Shown: positions 31,230 to 41,548 of the stretch, one piece after another
Numbering within the stretch: position 1 is the stretch's first letter
How the letters are laid out: every line of letters starts with the position of its first letter
NCBI GenBank assembly: GCA_017506865.1
Contig: JAFCMP010000065.1
Location: forward strand, 124,001 to 188,000
Direction: 5' to 3'
DNA from: Tribonema minus
Taxonomy: Eukaryota > Sar > Xanthophyceae > Tribonematales > Tribonemataceae
Length of the DNA stretch: 64,000 nt
Position numbers and translations under genes: made by a program
The notes under the pieces: model-generated
The model's database searches: none
What the model was told of the DNA's origin: nothing
The model's input: the letters and a program-made list of their open reading frames with translations, nothing else

Positions 31230-33030
31230 CTGCTGGATATGCGCACGGACGCCTTGGACGTACTAGCCTGTCAGTCAGTGAGCGTCTTCCGGGTTGTGGA
31301 AGCTCTGTATAGCAGCAGCGGCGCCGCTGTGCAGCGCTCCGCACGGCGCTTCGCCGCTGCAGCCGCCATCGTCCGCGCCCGCGCCGCTTACTCACTCTGA
31401 CAGGAACCGTTGTCGTTATGGCACATGCCATTGGCCGCAGTGCGCTTCGTCCACGAACAGCAGCACATCGCGAGCGTGGCACGCCGCGGCGCGCATGCGC
31501 AGGTCCGCCACTTCACGCGTGTGCAGACAAGACAAGGACAACGGCAGCTCCGGCGCCGCCGTGTGCTGCGAGCTCCGCGCACGCATCATCAGCGCACCAT
31601 ATGGCACACTGCCAGGTCCCTGTCAGGATCTCCGAGTCACTAGTAGTACGCTCACCCACGGCCCTGAGGGGGCGGGGAACTTGGGGGCAGCGCTGGTGAG
31701 GGCGAGTGTGCTGATAGCGCACTTGGGCGCATTGTGCGGCAGTGTGTTGACACTACGTCATATGGGGCCCATGGCAACGCCACCGCGAGGTGCTACACGC
31801 ACTGCTGACTGCGAGCAGCGCGTGCTACCGCATCTTTGCAGTGCTGCCATTGGCCAGGAATCAAAAAGTATACTGTGGCACTGCACTGGCAAGTGCAAGA
31901 GGCACGAAACAACATGCACTGGCAGTGGCAGCGAGTACCAGTCCATACGTACCAGTCATTGTGACTTGGCATCACAGACAGGACCCAAGGGGTAGGCTCT
32001 GAAGAGGCTGCCCAGCTCCGGCAGCTCCGACAAGTTGAGCCTGTAATACTATGTGATGGCTGTTGTCACGGTGCTCAGGCTGCAGCTGAGCAGCCTGTTC
32101 ACCAGAGACGCACGCGTCCCTCTGCGCATCTTGTGGCCAGCCTGAGGCAAGAACTTCAAGTTCTAGAGAGGGGCCTGACTTGGCAGCTGTCTCGGTCAGG
32201 ACATCTACTAGGAATACCGTGTGACAAACTGGCAGGGAGCGGGTCAAGTTTGCTGTCCGCAGCTGCCTAGGTCATGCGGGGCACAGTGCAACGCAGTCCC
32301 TGACATACTGAGTGAGTTGCACTCATCATGTGCATGCCCAGGCAGCTGCACTATCATGATGGCCATGGAAGCCTGATCATCATCCTCCAGGCACCAGGGT
32401 TGCCTTCAAGAGCTTTCGTGACATTGTCAATCTCGCAAAAGCATGGAAATGACCGCACTCGATTTGAACTGCTTCTCAATGCGTTCAAGACCACTGGCAT
32501 GTTAATGTCTGTCCCCGTACAGCGTTTCTGTCACAGTGACGCGGAGACTCTCACGCTCTTCAACAGCTGTCGTGAAGCGGCATCGTTAAGTAATCGTGCA
32601 TTCAACAAGTTAGCATGTTAGTTGCTGTCTTGGTGGTAGCACGCCTTGAGTGGCCAGGGCTCAATTTGACAGATGAGCCCGAAGGTGCCAGCTGATGATC
32701 TTGCTATAAGTCGCCTCAAGGTAAATGGCAGTGCTCAGCTCATGCTGCCGTCATGTGCTTATTGATTAATAATCAGACACCTGTAAAACCGAGCTATAAT
32801 TCATAGCGCCTTGCTGCTGCTTGTGCTTGCCGGCCACCTTCACTAATAGAGTCTCTGGCTGTTTGTGGGAGTTGAAACGGACCGCCTTTCCCACGGCACA
32901 CAGGAGTTTGCTGAGTCGAGATAGGACCAGGTTGGGTACTACTACTAGTGCACAGCGACATATATTCACAGCACACACACTTCAGGAGGCACGCGCACCC
33001 CACTCCCCCCCACATTGACATCCGACGAGA
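31230..33030. other. No gene seen
   Basis: The long overlapping frames at 31.3-32.0 kb lie in GC-rich sequence open on both strands and have no motif. Confidence 0.4.
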
Positions 33031-33033
33031 CAG

Positions 33034-34218
33034 TGCAGTGAGACCTTCCTGCAGGGGCGCAAGCAGAGAAGGCAGACCCGCAACGCCCTCATCATCTGCA
33101 GCGCAGCAAGGCCGTGTGTAAGTAAGCTCACTGTCATTGTCTGACAAGCGGGAGGTACAAGTATTGGAGGCAGGCGTTGGTGTAACAGTTGTCCAGTGTC
33201 TCCTTGACTACCGCAAAATGCTAGACTTCACGCACCAAAAGGCTGAGAGGAAGATACCATCAGTATGATAATGCGAGATGTACATCTGGAGGTTGTTGGA
33301 AGTGTTTAAATGCATACCCCTCTGAGTCAGATGCCAAGGAGCGTGTAGGGGCTTTCAGAAAGAAGTTTGTGGAGTATGCGAACATGTTGAAACAGGGGCA
33401 GTCGGAGAGTGTACAGCTGTCACAGTTGCCAAGTGTGCTGACTTAGAGCTGAAAGAGAAGAAGGTGGCAGCTGCGAAGGGCCTCAGTGTGCATGCCTTTT
33501 TGGCCAAGGAGAAGAAGTTGGACAAGAAACGCTCTCCTGCATGCATGACTGACCCATGATAGGGAAATGATGACAGCAGCGCCGAAAGGCCTCTTGCTGT
33601 AGTGGCGCAAGCGAAGAACTTCCTCGAAGGCAGACCCGCAGCGCCCTCGTCACCTGCAACAGGCATAGCGAGAGGTGCTTTGGCGCTGCCGTCATCGTTT
33701 CCCTGGAATGGGTCAGTCATGTACGCAGGAGAGTGTTTCTTGTCCAACTTCTTCCCCCTGGCCAAATAGGCATGCACCGTGACATTGAGGCCCTTTGACG
33801 CTGCCACCTTCGTCTCTTTCAACTCCAAGTCAAGACACAACTGTGACAGCTTGACACTCTGACTGCCTCTGTTCCAACATGTTCACATACTCCACCAACT
33901 TCTTCTTGAAAGCCCCAACACGCTCATTGGCATCTGAGGGACGTTTAAATACTTCCAACAGCCCCCAGATGTACCTCTCGCAGTGTGCTGATAGGTAGTG
34001 GCTTCCTCACACTGACAGCCGTTTGAAGCGTGAAGTCTCGCATAATGATTTTGCGGCAGTCAAGGAGACACTGTACAACACCAACGCCTGCCTCCACTAC
34101 CACCCGCTTGAGCTTACTCACGGCCTTGCTGCTGCAGGTGCACCATGATGAGGGCGCTGCGGGTCTGCCTTCTCTGATCGCGCCCCTGCAGGAAGCCTTA
34201 GTCTAGGCCTCACTGCAT
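33034..34218. repeat. Large imperfect palindrome (about 0.55-kb arms)
   Basis: The left arm (about 33,034-33,590) and right arm (about 33,670-34,218) are diverged reverse complements. The outer ends pair GCAGTGAGACCTTCCTGCAG with CTGCAGGAAGCC...CTCACTGC. A copy of the outer end recurs at the centre (about 33,605-33,660). Each arm codes, outside-in, a peptide with VGAF(R/K)KK and VEY(A/V)NML(K/E)Q. The minus frame 33355-33840 is sense through one arm and antisense through the other. It looks like two inverted copies of one decayed coding element. Confidence 0.75.
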
Positions 34219-35990
34219 CAAAGTGCATCATCATGATAAGCTCAAGTTTTGCACCGCAAAGTTGCTGGCACGTATGTCACAGGTCCTGGAGTGTCATAGA
34301 CCTGGGCCTGGCGGCGCTCCCAGGTGTGGGCCGCTGTGTTGCTCTGCAGGTCAGTACTGAGCTACCTCATATACTAAAAGTATGACCCTCTGGAAGTTTA
34401 TGGACTGCAAGATTGATACGGGAACCTCTTGAAGGTGCCATACTTCAAATTGACACAACATATGTATCCGTTCATCTTCCAGAGTGTTCATCAGGACACT
34501 CATCATAGTTTTTGTGGCCCTGCGGCCCTGCGCAAAGCTCCTTTCCATACATGTAGGCGGGACTTAAATGTACAGTGGCTGTGGTGAGGCAGACTGAGTG
34601 CTCGGTGGTGTAATGCTGGTGCAATGCTGACGTGTGGAATGCAATGAAGCGCTAAGCCTTCCAGTCCACAAGCAAGGCCACAATGTGTGGTGACATGTCT
34701 GAGTCACTTGAACACCAAACTGCCTAAGCCATTGTCCACAGTTCCTGATTGTGACGCTCCTGGTCCCTAGAGGTGGCCTTTGCTGGCTCTTTCACCACTG
34801 ACTTACTGTGACCCTTTCAGGTTGGACAAGCAACATCTCCAATGCTGAACATTTGCACACGTGTGTGCACAAGAATGCATGACACGCCTGGCGCCTCCAC
34901 CTACATTATTGCTGCAGTGCCAATTGTGAGCTAAAGCTCACACGCTCACTGAGCCATGCTGCTGCTGTCAGTACCTTCATGAGGATTGGGCCTCGTGGAA
35001 GTCTCGCACAGACTGACACTGAGAGAGATGGGGACACAGAAAGTGCCAGATAAGGGGGGCTACTAAATGATCACAAGTACGCATTGTCACATGGAACCTC
35101 TGCCGATGTGGTGCTGACATGTAGTCAGTTGAACGACGAGCCCCCGGGTCGTTCCTTACAAAAGTCCCAATACATCCACAAGCAATGCACACATTTTGAT
35201 CGGCGTATTTGGCAATAAATCAATGCCAAATGAGCAAGCTCTTGACCCGCAAGCAGAGCCGTAGAGTCATGGACTCCAGGGCCGAGAGGTCGTGTATGAG
35301 GCGAGAGGCTGAAATGTTAGAGCTTCAAGTTACGGAAAGCCTGGGACACCAGTGATACTTTGGAAAATGCATGCGATATATTATAACTGCATACAACAGT
35401 GTGGCCATTGTGTTGGTGTCAAATTATCTGCGCAAAAGCCTTGACCATGGTGCAAGGTGACTCGGATTGCTGCCTTTTTTTTTTGACATTCTGTGGGTTG
35501 GTGCCAGCTGTATCAACTTGTCTCTTCTTCAAGTTTGGGACAGTTCCAAGACAGTTCTTGCCAATTGGCGGTTTCAGTTGATGGGTGATCTCCCTTTCTT
35601 TCACTGCAGAGTGTTTGGGTGATCTCTTCTGTCACTGCAGAGTGAGCGATAGCCTGATAACACACGCACACTTGCTTAAGGGGTGCTGTGAGGTGTCAGT
35701 GTGCTGTCTGCTCTGTTCGTCATTGACCGTGTAGTGCAAACACGTTAATTCTGACTAAAAATGGGGGCAGGGCCTTGGCGCGCTGCGCCCTCTGCCGCGG
35801 CTGTGCTGCGCCCTCTGCAGCAGCTGCGGCTGCGCCAGCGACACCGTCATCACTGGTGACACCTACGCACAGCAGTTGGCGCGGCCATCCCCGCCGCGGC
35901 AGCAGCCGCGCTGTCCGTGCCTCTACACGCTACAGCATCAGCAAAACCTGCCAGAGCAGCGGCACACTGTGATACTGTTGCGGCGGAAAG
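34218..35990. repeat. Segmental duplication, copy B
   Basis: Partner of 29,325-30,720, same orientation, starting exactly where the 33-34 kb palindrome ends. Confidence 0.7.
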
Positions 35991-36806
35991 TAAAGGTGGT
36001 GATGATGCGCTCAGCGTCTGACTCAGCTTTTTGTGGACATAAGCATGTGGCAGTATGGAGCCGTACCAACGACGCAGGCACGGATGCGCAGTGCCACGTT
36101 ACATGGTCGTGATGCACGAGGCGAAGCAGCAGCAGATTCTGAAGCTGGCTGAGTCACTCTTTCTTGAGCCAGTCTAGGAGCAGAAGGATGCTGAAGTGTA
36201 CAGACCTGATGGTGGCGGCATTGCTTTGAGTCCTCACGCTCGCAAAGACCGCAGTTGCTTTACATGCAGCACTGCACAGACCTTGCAAGAGCTTGTCAGC
36301 TGACACATTGGCGGTACACGTAGATATCGAGAGGTAAAACATGACCGAGTGGCGCGGCTGCGCTTTATGTTGGCAGAAGGCAATGTTAGTAAAAGCTAAT
36401 CTAAGGACACATATAAGTAGAATGCGGGGGTCTGTGATGGCCGGCCTGCCTTTCCATCTTGATCTTCACAGAGGGCACTACGCCGCGCACGACTGCCCCA
36501 GGGCCTACAGGTAGCCTCCGTCCATGCCGGCACTTATCAAAGGGGCAGTTGATACTATGACACGTACAGTTGGCATCGTACGCCTCTTTCTGTACAAGTG
36601 GGTACCCCCTGTAACAGCGGTGCACCGTGAGTCAAGCCAGCACAGCACCCAAATTGGAACATACACGAAGCTCAACGCTCAGATGCTGGTGCCTCAGAAG
36701 CGCTGTATCCATCATTGGAGACTTGCTCAACAGGCTTTGCGAGCCTTTATTGTTCAGCACAATGGGCACCACAAGTGCTGTGTCACCTCTAACAGCATGC
36801 TGCAGT
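35991..36806. other. No gene seen
   Basis: Short unsupported frames on both strands. Confidence 0.4.
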
Positions 36807-37168
36807 GTGAGGTAGGGGTGCATGTGAGGCAACTTTCTATCTGGTTAAGAAAGTCTGACCAGATAGTGTGCAACCTTTTGTGGTACAGTTGGAAGTGCCC
36901 CTGTCTTAACAGTTGGTGGAGTCGGGTTCGATACCCACCAAAGTCCCCGGATTTTTCAGCATCAGCCTCCCCCCGGGTGCTGGGAAATCAAACCCTGTGA
37001 AAACAGAAAACCACCGGCAATGCGACTTGGGGACCAAGTCAAACAACGAGTAGGGGAGATTGTGAGGTAGGGGTGCATGTGAGACAACTGTCTATCTGGT
37101 TAAGAAAGTCTGACCAGATAGTGCGCAACCTTTTTTTGGTACAGTTGGAAGTGCCCCTGTCTTAACAG
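36807..37168. repeat. Pair of 106-bp direct repeats
   Basis: Copies at 36,807-36,912 and 37,062-37,168 (GTGAGGTAGGGGTGCATGTG to GTCTTAACAG) are about 95% alike. Each contains the hairpin TATCTGGT...ACCAGATA. The segment between them carries GGTTCGATACC, a perfect pol III B box. It could be a small SINE-like element or a tandem duplication. Confidence 0.75.
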
Positions 37169-37273
37169 CAGCCCGGATGTCAAACCCCCCGGGCCTCACC
37201 GTTATGGTGATCTCATAAGCAGCGGCGCGCCATGCGGGCCATCAATGAGACATCGATAGGGTTGCAAACTCCG

Positions 37274-37536
37274 ATTGGAAAACCGGAGGTGCGCAGAGAG
37301 AGAGGAGAGCAGCCATGCCCTGGCCGCAGGCCGCCCGCAGGCGCCTCGAGCTGGGAGAAGAAGAAGTGATATTATCGCTGACACAAAACAAGGGCCAGCG
37401 GGAACCTTCCGTTCCGTAGGGGCACCAGAACCTACAAGAACTTGCTAGAACTTAGTGGAGAAACCCTTAGAACTGGACCGTGCCCTACCCCTAGGGTATG
37501 CATGCACCAAGTATTGGACCATCTCATATTCCAACA
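37274..37536 (-). repeat. 3' LTR of the LTR element
   Basis: Left copy; differs from the right copy by a few substitutions and a small indel near GATATTATCGC, implying fairly recent insertion. Confidence 0.85.
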
Positions 37537-38492
37537 CCCTCCCCCAGTCAACGCTCCATGCCCTCATGAGCTTGACTGTCACACGGTATCAGCACCCAAA
37601 AGAGCCTGGTGCCTTACCTCTGCACAATACACTGCTACATCTGCAGCTACTTGCAAACTATCAGGCAACACCTGCGCCGTGAACAACTTGTCACTCAACG
37701 CTTTATGCCCATTACTACCTGCGCTGCTAACAAGCGCATGCCGTGCCCCCCATAAATGTTGAGAGGTACCCTCCCCGGCTATGCCCGCCAGACTAACATC
37801 CTTTACCATCTACGCTCCAGCTATACTTCAGCAGACCAAGCTCTGAGCGCATTTTATCTGCCGCTCCTTAGCCAGCTGCTCCTCGTACCAGTCCTGATCG
37901 TCATAAGCTCCTGAGCTTGAGCACGCTCCATGCCCCTTGGGCATTGGTCGCCTCTGTCACAGCTCGACCTCCGGGCATGCCTGTGTAGCGCACCAGCCAT
38001 ACGCTGTGCCCACGTCGCATTGGGTGTGCCTTGCAACACCCTTACCCCCTGCCGATGCCACAGTCCTACCACGCTGGGATTTACGGACCCTTCCCCGTGC
38101 CTGGGGTGGCAACTGCGATGCCGTAGCTCAACCGCTCCGCTTGTGCACGACGCTAGCACTCCGAAGTCAAGCTGCTCCTGCTGCTGCTGTTGTTGCCGAA
38201 CGACGTACATCCCTGATGTAGCTGCTGCTGCCGTCGTCGTGAGGTAGAGTTGGCCACAGCTGAACTCGCATGCTGAATCTTGTCGGGGATGCCTTCCTGC
38301 ACCTGACCTCACAGCGTGATGCAGCTCGTGCTGTAAACCGTCTCCTACTTGCGTATGTCCTCCACGCCAGCAAACGATAGGTGATCAGCCGTCCTCGTCG
38401 CTGCTGCGCGTGCGCCCATTGATAACCCAGTGGCGTCGAAGCTGGGGACTTCAGCTGTGCAGGCTTCTCCTCATGAGCGCAGGCTCATAACC

Positions 38493-38749
38493 ATTGGAAA
38501 ACCGGGGGTGCACAGAGAGAGAGGAGAGCAGCCATGCCCTGGCCGCAGGCCGCCCGCAGGCGCCTCGAGCTGGGAGAAGAAGAAGTGATATTATCGCAAA
38601 ACAAGGGCCAGCGGGAACCTTCCGTTCCGTAGGGGCACCAGAACCTTCAAGAACTTGCTAGAACTTACTGGAGAAACCCTTAGAACTGGACCGTGCCCTA
38701 CCCCTAGGGTATGCATGCACTAAGTATTGGACCAACTCATATTCCAACA
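38493..38749 (-). repeat. 5' LTR of the LTR element
   Basis: Right copy, followed on the minus strand by the GGTTATGAGCC primer-binding site. Confidence 0.85.
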
Positions 38750-38754
38750 CTCCG

Positions 38755-39515
38755 TATGCGTACTTAAGTACGGGGGCGTATATACGTATTTAAATACGTA
38801 TCTGTATGAGCAAATACGCCGCAAATACGGTGTTGTCGTAGCCTGTTAACTGCGCTCCTTTGCTGACGCTTACACTGGCAGCTGCAGCGAGACAGCAGCA
38901 CCAGGAACTGGCACGTGCTTCTGAGCGACCTCACGCGTGACCCCTTTGCAAATGCCCACGGAGTGCTTGACAAGGCAGTTCGGGCAACGCCGCATCCGTC
39001 CAGCTTGCTGCACAGGCACGCCGCCCTTGCCCTTCCCTCGATGATCAATTAAGCCGAACTTCAACGATGATTTATTCTGTGCACGCGCACTTTTCTTCGA
39101 TACAATGGATGATGGCCACACAGCCGATGGTTGGCCGCACAGGCAGCAATGCTCGCTCGACAGGAATTGTTGCAGGAACAGCAGCCTCACCAGCACCGCT
39201 ACCGCCGTCATCAGAGGTGTCTGCCATCACCAACTCACGATTTGTGCATGTGTGAAACCCACGTTGTCGTTGTGGCTACTCGAGCTCCCACACCTAACCC
39301 TGACGCTCCTTCTAACCCTGCCCTTAACCCTGAGCGCCTACTAGTAGACGAGGCATTACAGTGCGTCAAACCTCAACTTGAACTTGAGGTTGCACACCAG
39401 CGAGAGCTGTGTCTGCTGAACTACATGCCCAAACACGCCAAATACGTCCAATACGTACTGGAAATACGGCGTGATCAAATACGGCGTATATGTGTGGGGA
39501 ATACGCTTTTTTGCA
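38755..39515. repeat. ATACG-rich inverted segments around a short interior
   Basis: The left part (38,755-38,850) has the perfect palindrome TACGTATTTAAATACGTA and AAATACGCCGCAAATACGG. The right part (39,430-39,510) has AATACGTACT, AAATACGGCGTGATCAAATA and CGGCGTATAT, largely the inverse. Between them a minus frame has RRCPNCLVKHSVGICKG, a zinc-knuckle-like stretch. It may be the remains of an element with inverted ends. Confidence 0.45.
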
Positions 39516-39539
39516 ACCCTAGACATCGATGCACACCAA

Positions 39540-39960
39540 TATGGCATTGCGCTTTTGTGGCTACGACGCTGCCGCCAGCACCACGCACCCATTGATTTGT
39601 GCCTCCAATGCCTGCAAGAATGTCTTTGGCGCTGTGTTGTCACAGGTTGATGCCGACGGCGTCGAGCAGCTGTTGCCTTCACCTCCCGCACACGCTGCTA
39701 ACGAGTGCAACTGGCCACTTTGGACTCGAGGCCGACGCTATAGTCACATTGGCAATGGCATCAAGAAGTTCCGCCACATGCTGTGGGGTACCCCCTTCAC
39801 GCTCTACACCGACCACCGCGCGCTGCCGTACATGGAGTGCGTCCGAGCGCGAGTGCTTGTGGCGAGGCTCAGCGCTAAGCTGAGTTACTATTGGCATTTG
39901 TCATCAATCTGGCTCACCGGGCATTTAAGCAGGGCAGCGCTCACGGCACCACTGACAGTC
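39540..39960 (+). mobile_element. Ty3/gypsy RNase H fossil
   Basis: The plus frame reads NVFGAVLSQVDADGVEQLLP, then GIKKFRHMLWGTPFTLYTDH and RALPYM, and GHLSRAAL. This is the order of the RNase H domain that follows reverse transcriptase in Ty3/gypsy elements (GAVLSQ, KKFRHYLWG, FTLYTDHRAL, LSR). The initial TDAS-type motif is degraded and no RT or integrase flanks it, so it is a fragment. Confidence 0.75.
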
Positions 39961-40171
39961 CATTGGCAAGCCGCAGTCCACTCGCAGCAACTTGAACAAT
40001 GCTGCGGGCGCCACCGAGGTGGCATGCTCCAGGCTTCTACATGCATATTACTAGTACTTCCGCAAAATCCTCGGATGCGAGCACCTGCGGGTAGACCCCA
40101 GGCAAGCCCATGCATCTACGTTGGACGGTGTGGCAGTTGCGCCGCTGCCGAGACTGACCCGGAGCAGCACA

Positions 40172-41548
40172 ATGGGTGTGCTGCCTGGCGAAAGTCGTGC
40201 TAGCGATAGCGGCGCAACGATGTCAAGCAACGATCGTGTGCCCAGCACACCTGGCAGTGCCGCGGCTGCTGTCGCAGCGGGCGCTCAGTCTAGCGAATGC
40301 CCCAGGGACCCGACGGGATCACACTGGCAAGGCTTGCTGGGGGTGGCTGGCGCACTCGCGCGCAGGGTACGTGCACTGGCCCTTGCCCCCAATCGGGCAC
40401 GCGTCACGGTGCTTTGCGCTTGGCCGACGGGTACCAAGCTTAGACCCTGCCGCACGTCACGCCGACTGCATATGCGGCCGGCGGCCAGCGACGTGCCAGC
40501 AACACAGACCCTGCTGGGCCGGACTCCCTGCGCACCGCTGGTGAGTCAGATGCATGACCTGACGGTCACGTTCAGCTTGCTCTCCCTCCGAGAAGAGGGT
40601 AATGACCTGGCAACGGTGTTTGACCAACTCTCCCTCAGGGAACCGGTCGTTGCCAGGTCGCCTCGCCAGCCAGCCGGGAAACGTGGTGAGTCACACGTAA
40701 CGCAGGCTGGTGATAACAGCACCCACGCAACAATGCCCGAGACAGCACCTGTCACGGCTATGGTTGCCAGTGGAAAGCGCAGTCGACGCAGAGGTAAACA
40801 CAGACGGCGGACGCAGGAGCGACAGGCCCAGTGCGACAATTCTCGTGCACCCCTGGCACCAGCCACCACACCGCCGAGGGGCGGTGCCTCTGCCCCCTCA
40901 GCACCAATATCCGGGCCGGCGAAGGTCACCACCGTGACGGTGGCGACCCGGATACCCTCAACCGTGTGCCATACAGTCACCGTGGAGGAGCAGCAAGACG
41001 CGCTGGCAAAAGCCACCAACTATGGTTTTTCCACTTGGCACACGGGCCTGCAGGCACTCCACAAACAGGCGCTTGGGGAAAACACAGCGACGCTAGCACG
41101 TGGTGGGGAGCTTCGCCCCGTGAGCAACGTGGGCAACGGCAACTGCCTGATTCATACAGCTCTACACGGCATAGGCAGCGTCGCAGTTGAGCACGGACTG
41201 CCGGCCCCAGCGCTGGTGATTGCCATGCGAGAGGCACTGCTGGACGGGATGGTGGCATACGTCACGCAGGGGGCGGGCAAACAAGGGGCCAGCATGTCAT
41301 CGATGCGTCAACTGACCGCGCATGCAGCAGCACAACCTGCGTGTACACGTGAACAAATCGACACGTACGGGACACGCGCTCGCTGCCTCGCAATCGAGTA
41401 CGGCACAAATGCAACGGACAGCGCGGACAGCGGGCACACGCTCCTGCTGCAACGCCTACAGGAAGAGGGCGTGTGGGGACGGCCCCTCGGTTTGTCTGTG
41501 TGGGCCATTGTTGCAGCGGTCTACGCGGTCTCGGTGACGGTGTGGTAG
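40172..41548 (+). CDS. Retroelement N-terminal part with OTU cysteine-protease core
   Basis: The ATG at 40172 (MGVLPGESRASDS) opens a low-complexity N-terminus. The stretch NVGNGNCLIHTALHG (Cys codon at 41,144-41,146) is the nucleophile block of OTU deubiquitinase-fold proteases (usually DGNCLF.A). LQRLQEEGVWGRPLGLSVWA follows, where OTU domains have a 'W....l..lA' block. The frame then meets TAG at 41,546-41,548, before the catalytic His. Confidence 0.7.
   Translation: MGVLPGESRASDSGATMSSNDRVPSTPGSAAAAVAAGAQSSECPRDPTGSHWQGLLGVAGALARRVRALALAPNRARVTVLCAWPTGTKLRPCRTSRRLHMRPAASDVPATQTLLGRTPCAPLVSQMHDLTVTFSLLSLREEGNDLATVFDQLSLREPVVARSPRQPAGKRGESHVTQAGDNSTHATMPETAPVTAMVASGKRSRRRGKHRRRTQERQAQCDNSRAPLAPATTPPRGGASAPSAPISGPAKVTTVTVATRIPSTVCHTVTVEEQQDALAKATNYGFSTWHTGLQALHKQALGENTATLARGGELRPVSNVGNGNCLIHTALHGIGSVAVEHGLPAPALVIAMREALLDGMVAYVTQGAGKQGASMSSMRQLTAHAAAQPACTREQIDTYGTRARCLAIEYGTNATDSADSGHTLLLQRLQEEGVWGRPLGLSVWAIVAAVYAVSVTVW

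Larger units (their letters stand above)
37274..38749 (-). mobile_element. Non-autonomous LTR retrotransposon with 5-bp target duplication
   Basis: Two near-identical direct repeats at 37,274-37,536 and 38,493-38,749 flank about 956 bp and are bounded by CTCCG on both outer sides (37,269-37,273 and 38,750-38,754). On the minus strand each LTR begins TGTTGGAATATGAG and ends TTTTCCAAT. Just inside the 5' (right) LTR is GGTTATGAGCC, complementary to an anticodon loop reading CTCATAA, as in copia-type elements primed by a half tRNA-Met. Just inside the 3' (left) LTR is a purine tract GGGGGAGGG (37,537-37,545). The interior has no recognisable gag or pol, only broken short frames with a Gln run, so it must be mobilised in trans. 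Confidence 0.85.

Noticed and set aside
31294..31995. 233-codon plus frame
   Set aside because: GC-rich sequence open on several frames of both strands, with no motif, splice support or composition bias.
33355..33840. 161-codon minus frame as a real gene
   Set aside because: It crosses the centre of a palindrome, so half is antisense to the other half's coding sense.
641..41548. Reassigned TAG codon (as in some green algae)
   Set aside because: TAG ends RanGAP, the orphan gene, the retroelement C-terminus and the bacterial-like gene at plausible C-termini; two in-frame TAGs are better explained by mutation or readthrough.
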